The position numbers and the translations under genes were made by a program. Positions 5,307-8,561 of a DNA stretch of 8,561 bases are shown here, piece after piece. Each line of letters opens with the position of its first letter. The stretch's first letter is position 1. The notes under the pieces were generated by a model. The model was not told the origin of the DNA. It worked only from the letters and a program-made list of their open reading frames with translations, and did not search any database. The stretch is from a bacterium (GTDB taxonomy: Bacteria > Planctomycetota > JACOTG01 > JAUIME01). Location: the NCBI GenBank assembly GCA_030433195.1, contig JAUIME010000196.1:1-8561 (forward strand), written 5' to 3'.

Positions 5307-8144
5307 TCACGGAAACAGCGGCCTTGCGGGCCGGACTCCCGGCCGTTTCCAGCGCATCTGGGCCACGGCTCCGGTGCGATACGCCGAGCGTGCGTGGGTG
5401 GGGGGGCTCGCGTTGTCTCCGCCTCTCACCACGTAGCGCAGGCCCGAGAGCCAATGGCGCGCGAAGTAGCGCAATCCGTCACCGGGGCGAGCTTCCATCG
5501 TCGTGTACGCGCGATTGACGAGCACGTCGGCGACCCATTCCTTGGCGTTGCCGTGCATGTCGTAAAGGCCGAATGGATTGGGTAAGAACGAGCCGACGGG
5601 GGCCGGGTCCCGGAATCCTCCGACGATCGGGGCTGCCGGCGTGTCGGATGCGAACTCGACTGTGGATCGGAAATAGAGGTTCGCGTGGCCTCGCAGTGAT
5701 TCGACGGTGTTTCCGGTGTAGAACCAGGTGTCGGTTCCGGCGCGGCATGCGTATTCCCACTGCGCTTCCGTTGGGAGCTGGAGCCAGGTCCGTTCGAGGG
5801 TCGCGACGATGTCCACGCGACTTCGCCCGGCCGGGAGCGCGCCTTCGCCGCGGAGATCCTCATCCGGCCCCTCGAGTCTTCGGTACTGTCCGACCGTGAG
5901 CTCGTACTTCGAGATGAAGAACGGATCGAGCGTGACCTCGTGCCGGGGGCGCTCGGAGAGTTTCTCGGTGGCCGCGATCGGGAGGTTCGGATCCTCCGGC
6001 CAATCGCTCGCGCCGATGGATGACGTGCCCCCGGGGAGGAGGACCAAGACAACGCCGGTGTCCGCCTCGATCGCGAGGCGACCCGGGTCGGCTTCGGTGG
6101 GGGCGCTCGTCGGCGCGGTCCCGGTCGAAACGTGCAAAAACTCCCACAGGCCGCTCTGCGGATTGCGTCGCAACGGTCGTAGCCCGGTCTGCGGTGTGAT
6201 GCGAAGGCCTCCGTAAATCTCGAGCGAGGCGATGTCGTCGATGGCGCGCTGCCAGTCGCTTGCATGTTCGATCTGCGTGACGCGGTGGACGTCTTCGATC
6301 TGCGCGCGCTGGTCGCGGACCTTGCGCTCGAGCGCGAGGAGGTCGCGGTACTCTTCTTCGACGAGGCGCGTGAGGCGTTCGTGACGCCATTCGTCGCTGC
6401 GGATCTCGAACTCCCACGTCGATCGTGTGTCGGCGGTTTCGAGCTCCGCGATCAAGGCTTCGAGAGCTTCGATCTCCAGAGCATTGTAGGCGCGTGCGGC
6501 TTCGACGTCTTCGGCGTTCGCGATGAGGGCGTGCACGGTTTCGAGCTCGATGCGCAATGCGTCGAGGGTGTGTTCGGTCGGTGCGCGATCACGCGACGCG
6601 ATCGCGTCGGTGTAGGGCATGGCCCTGCGGCGCAGACGATCGAGCTCGCGCCGATGGATATCGTGTCGCCGACGCAGAACGGCGACATCTTCGAGCCAGA
6701 GATCGATGGCGCCGAGGTTCGCGCGATCCATCGGCCAGAACGTCGCGGCGCGACTCGTGAGATTCTCGATCCAATGCGAATCGGCGAGGAGGCGAATACT
6801 CCGCAGGGACGAACGCTGCTGCGCCGCGGTGACCAGGACGAACGCGATCAGCGTCGCGAGGAGCACCGCTCCGGTGCTGCGGGCGGGGTGCAGCTCGATC
6901 CAGCGCCACGCGCGTTCGAACCGTCCCGGCGGGCGGGCTTGGATCGGGCGACGGTCGAGAACGTTGGACAGGTCGTTGCCGAGCGCGGCCGCGTCCGCGT
7001 AGCGCCGCGCCGCGTAGCGGGACATCGCCGTCATGCAGATCGTCTGCACGTCGCGGGAGATCGATCGATTGAGTTGGCGGACGCCGGGGACGTCGCCCGC
7101 GACGATCCGCCGAACCGTGATCTGTGACGCCGCCGCTTCGAAAGGACTGCGGAAAGCGAGCGCTTCGTACAGCGTGACGCCGAGAGCGTAGACATCCGTG
7201 CGTTGGTCGACGGTGCCGCCCGCGACCTGCTCGGGGGACATGTACAGCAGCGAGCCGAGTTGGGCTCCGGTGTTCGTGAGGCGCGAAGCGTCGGACGCGC
7301 GCGCCAACCCGAAGTCGATGAGCACGACGCGCCCTTGCGGCGTGATCCAGATGTTCGAAGGCTTCACGTCGCGATGAATCACGCCCTGAGAGTGCGCGTA
7401 GGCGAGCGCGCTCGCGATCTCGCGCGTGATGCGCAACGCGACATCGCACCACGAACCACGGAACAGATCGGGCGTCGCCGCGGCGCGGGCTTCCCCGGAG
7501 TCGAAACCGTGATCACTGCGTCGTGACGCCAAATCGCGGAGCGCGTGGAAGAGATCGTCGCCCGAGAGCGACTCGGCGCGGCGGCCGTCGAAGCAGCGCA
7601 GCACCTCGTGCAGCGTTGCACCCTCGAGCCATTCCATGGCGATGTACGGGATCTCTCGGTCGTAGCCGACGGAGATTACCGAGACGATGCTCGGGTGGCG
7701 CAGCTGTGCGACGGCCTCGACTTCGCGGCGGAATCGCACGATGTTGCGTGGATCGACCGCGCGGTCCGGTCGCATGACCTTCAGCGCGACGCGCCGACCG
7801 AGGCTCAGTTGTTCGGCGAGATACACGATCCCCATGCCGCCGCCGCCGATGCGCTGCAACAGGCGGTAGTCACCGAGCGTCTCCGGAAACGGGGCGTCCG
7901 CGGTGAGTGCGGATCGATCGACGAGATCGGCGTCGGCCAATCGAGCCATGGCGCGACGCAGCGATGCGGCGTGCCGAGGGTGTTCGTCGCATAGGCAATC
8001 GAGAGCGTGCGGTCCTTCGGTGGCTACCCGTTCGAGGCACTCGTACAGAAGATCCTCGGGTACGGTTTCCGGGCGTGATTCGGAGGACGGCGCGTTCGAA
8101 TCCGAACCCGACGAACTCGAGGATCCGTCCGCCGATCGCCTCAT
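5307..8144 (-). CDS. Transmembrane Ser/Thr protein kinase with C-terminal FGE/SUMF1-type domain
   Basis: A 945-residue receptor-like kinase. Order: Ser-rich start (1-28); helical pre-kinase segment with CDEHPRHAASLRR (about 30-75); Hanks-type kinase (93-395); one membrane helix (424-442); charged helical, probably coiled-coil stalk (about 490-640); FGE-sulfatase/SUMF1-type domain (about 695-945). Kinase motifs are complete: glycine loop IGGGGMG (99-105), Lys122, HRDVKPSN (257-264, Asp259), DFG (277-279) and SPE (303-305), so it should be active in the cytosol, with the C-terminal part outside the membrane. About 50 extra residues (185-235) sit before the catalytic loop. The FGE part shows LPTEAQWEYACRAGT (790-804) and NPFGLYDMHGNAKEWV (856-871), but RGGD (907-910) replaces the usual RGGSW and the paired copper-binding cysteines of true FGE are absent, so it is more likely a sensor or binding domain than a formylglycine-forming enzyme. 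Its ATG overlaps the sigma-factor stop (ATGA) with no Shine-Dalgarno, implying coupled translation. Confidence 0.95.
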   Translation of the reverse strand: MRRSADGSSSSSGSDSNAPSSESRPETVPEDLLYECLERVATEGPHALDCLCDEHPRHAASLRRAMARLADADLVDRSALTADAPFPETLGDYRLLQRIGGGGMGIVYLAEQLSLGRRVALKVMRPDRAVDPRNIVRFRREVEAVAQLRHPSIVSVISVGYDREIPYIAMEWLEGATLHEVLRCFDGRRAESLSGDDLFHALRDLASRRSDHGFDSGEARAAATPDLFRGSWCDVALRITREIASALAYAHSQGVIHRDVKPSNIWITPQGRVVLIDFGLARASDASRLTNTGAQLGSLLYMSPEQVAGGTVDQRTDVYALGVTLYEALAFRSPFEAAASQITVRRIVAGDVPGVRQLNRSISRDVQTICMTAMSRYAARRYADAAALGNDLSNVLDRRPIQARPPGRFERAWRWIELHPARSTGAVLLATLIAFVLVTAAQQRSSLRSIRLLADSHWIENLTSRAATFWPMDRANLGAIDLWLEDVAVLRRRHDIHRRELDRLRRRAMPYTDAIASRDRAPTEHTLDALRIELETVHALIANAEDVEAARAYNALEIEALEALIAELETADTRSTWEFEIRSDEWRHERLTRLVEEEYRDLLALERKVRDQRAQIEDVHRVTQIEHASDWQRAIDDIASLEIYGGLRITPQTGLRPLRRNPQSGLWEFLHVSTGTAPTSAPTEADPGRLAIEADTGVVLVLLPGGTSSIGASDWPEDPNLPIAATEKLSERPRHEVTLDPFFISKYELTVGQYRRLEGPDEDLRGEGALPAGRSRVDIVATLERTWLQLPTEAQWEYACRAGTDTWFYTGNTVESLRGHANLYFRSTVEFASDTPAAPIVGGFRDPAPVGSFLPNPFGLYDMHGNAKEWVADVLVNRAYTTMEARPGDGLRYFARHWLSGLRYVVRGGDNASPPTHARSAYRTGAVAQMRWKRPGVRPARPLFP

Positions 8145-8561
8145 AGCGAATGGGCGAGTCGGGCGAGGGCGCGGTGCAGGACTTTGCGCGTCGCGATCTC
8201 GGACCGGCCGAGACGCTGGGCGATCTCGGCGTGCGAGAGTCCTTCGACACGAGCGAGCGTCACGACGAGACGGTAGTCCTCGGGAAGCGCCGCGATGGCC
8301 TTGCGCAGCCGATCGTCGCGCTCGTGCTCGAGGGCGGCGCGATCGGGAGTTCTCGTGTCGGTCGGTTCGATGCCGACGCGGCTCGACGCCGAATCGAACG
8401 CATTGCCGGCTCGAAGGGGGGTCTCGCGCGCGACGTCACGCTTGTCGGCACGATGGTAGCGGACGCGGTCTTGCATCTTGCGGCGTGCGCGCGTGAAGAG
8501 CCAGCGGTTCAATCCCCGCGTTCCGCCGTATCGGAATCGAGCGCGATCGACGATCGCCTCG
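8141..8561 (-). CDS. ECF-type sigma-70 factor (5' end beyond window)
   Basis: This is the last 139 codons of an RNA polymerase sigma factor; the frame stays open to the window edge, so the start lies outside. The visible N-terminal part (FRYGGTRGLNRWLFTRARRK) fits the end of region 2, which contacts core polymerase and melts the -10. A charged linker follows, then region 4: LRKAIAALPEDYRLVVTLARVEGLSHAEIA and a helix-turn-helix ending LGRSEIATRKVLHRALARL, which would read the -35. A TTG at 8512 could be taken for a start but would cut off region 2. No anti-sigma gene follows; the kinase gene begins inside the stop codon. In planctomycetes such sigma factors are often paired with kinases thought to control them. 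Here that link is inferred from the overlap. It could control its own operon, the secreted protein, or distant genes. Confidence 0.9.
   Translation of the reverse strand, partial: EAIVDRARFRYGGTRGLNRWLFTRARRKMQDRVRYHRADKRDVARETPLRAGNAFDSASSRVGIEPTDTRTPDRAALEHERDDRLRKAIAALPEDYRLVVTLARVEGLSHAEIAQRLGRSEIATRKVLHRALARLAHSL

Noticed and set aside
4024..5436. Plus-strand open frame of 470 codons opposite the secreted-protein gene
   Set aside because: Arg/Glu/Asp-rich antisense shadow without motifs; the minus-strand gene has a signal peptide and an ideal ribosome binding site.

Overview
Every protein-coding gene I can support lies on the minus strand, in high-GC DNA with long open frames. The window suggests a planctomycete-like bacterium (Planctomycetota). 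The main reason is an ECF-type sigma factor overlapping a membrane Ser/Thr kinase that carries a C-terminal FGE/SUMF1-type domain, an arrangement common in that phylum. A secreted protein of unknown family also fits. Myxococcota or another high-GC, kinase-rich phylum cannot be excluded from sequence alone.

In the direction of transcription (right to left): (1) 8561-8141, the C-terminal part of an ECF-type sigma-70 factor whose N-terminus lies outside the window. (2) 8144-5307, a 945-residue receptor-like kinase whose ATG overlaps the sigma stop codon (ATGA), with pre-kinase segment, kinase, one membrane helix, helical stalk and FGE-type domain. (3) 5115-3820, an exported protein of unrecognised family behind a near-ideal Shine-Dalgarno, followed by a strong hairpin at 3753-3786. 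(4) 3659-2445, queG, epoxyqueuosine reductase, the last step of tRNA queuosine synthesis. (5) 2444-1554, about 890 bases with no convincing gene but several inverted repeats and, next to lysW, a tandem 22-bp repeat abutting an extended -10 promoter. (6) 1553-1, lysW-lysX-lysY, the start of a carrier-protein lysine (alpha-aminoadipate) operon; lysY runs off the left edge.

The sigma factor and kinase look like one translationally coupled signalling unit: outer ligand or protein partner, FGE-type domain, stalk, membrane helix, kinase, then presumably the sigma factor. The secreted protein may be a neighbour or an output; the sequence does not prove it. The lys genes form a second, tightly packed unit: LysW is the amino-group carrier, LysX ligates alpha-aminoadipate to its C-terminal glutamate, and LysY reduces the phosphorylated intermediate.

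I found no rRNA, tRNA, CRISPR array, transposase or phage gene. The most interesting unexplained material is the non-coding block 1554-2444 (repeat-flanked promoter, 102-bp inverted-repeat element, hairpins), the divergent FGE domain of the kinase, and the secreted protein.
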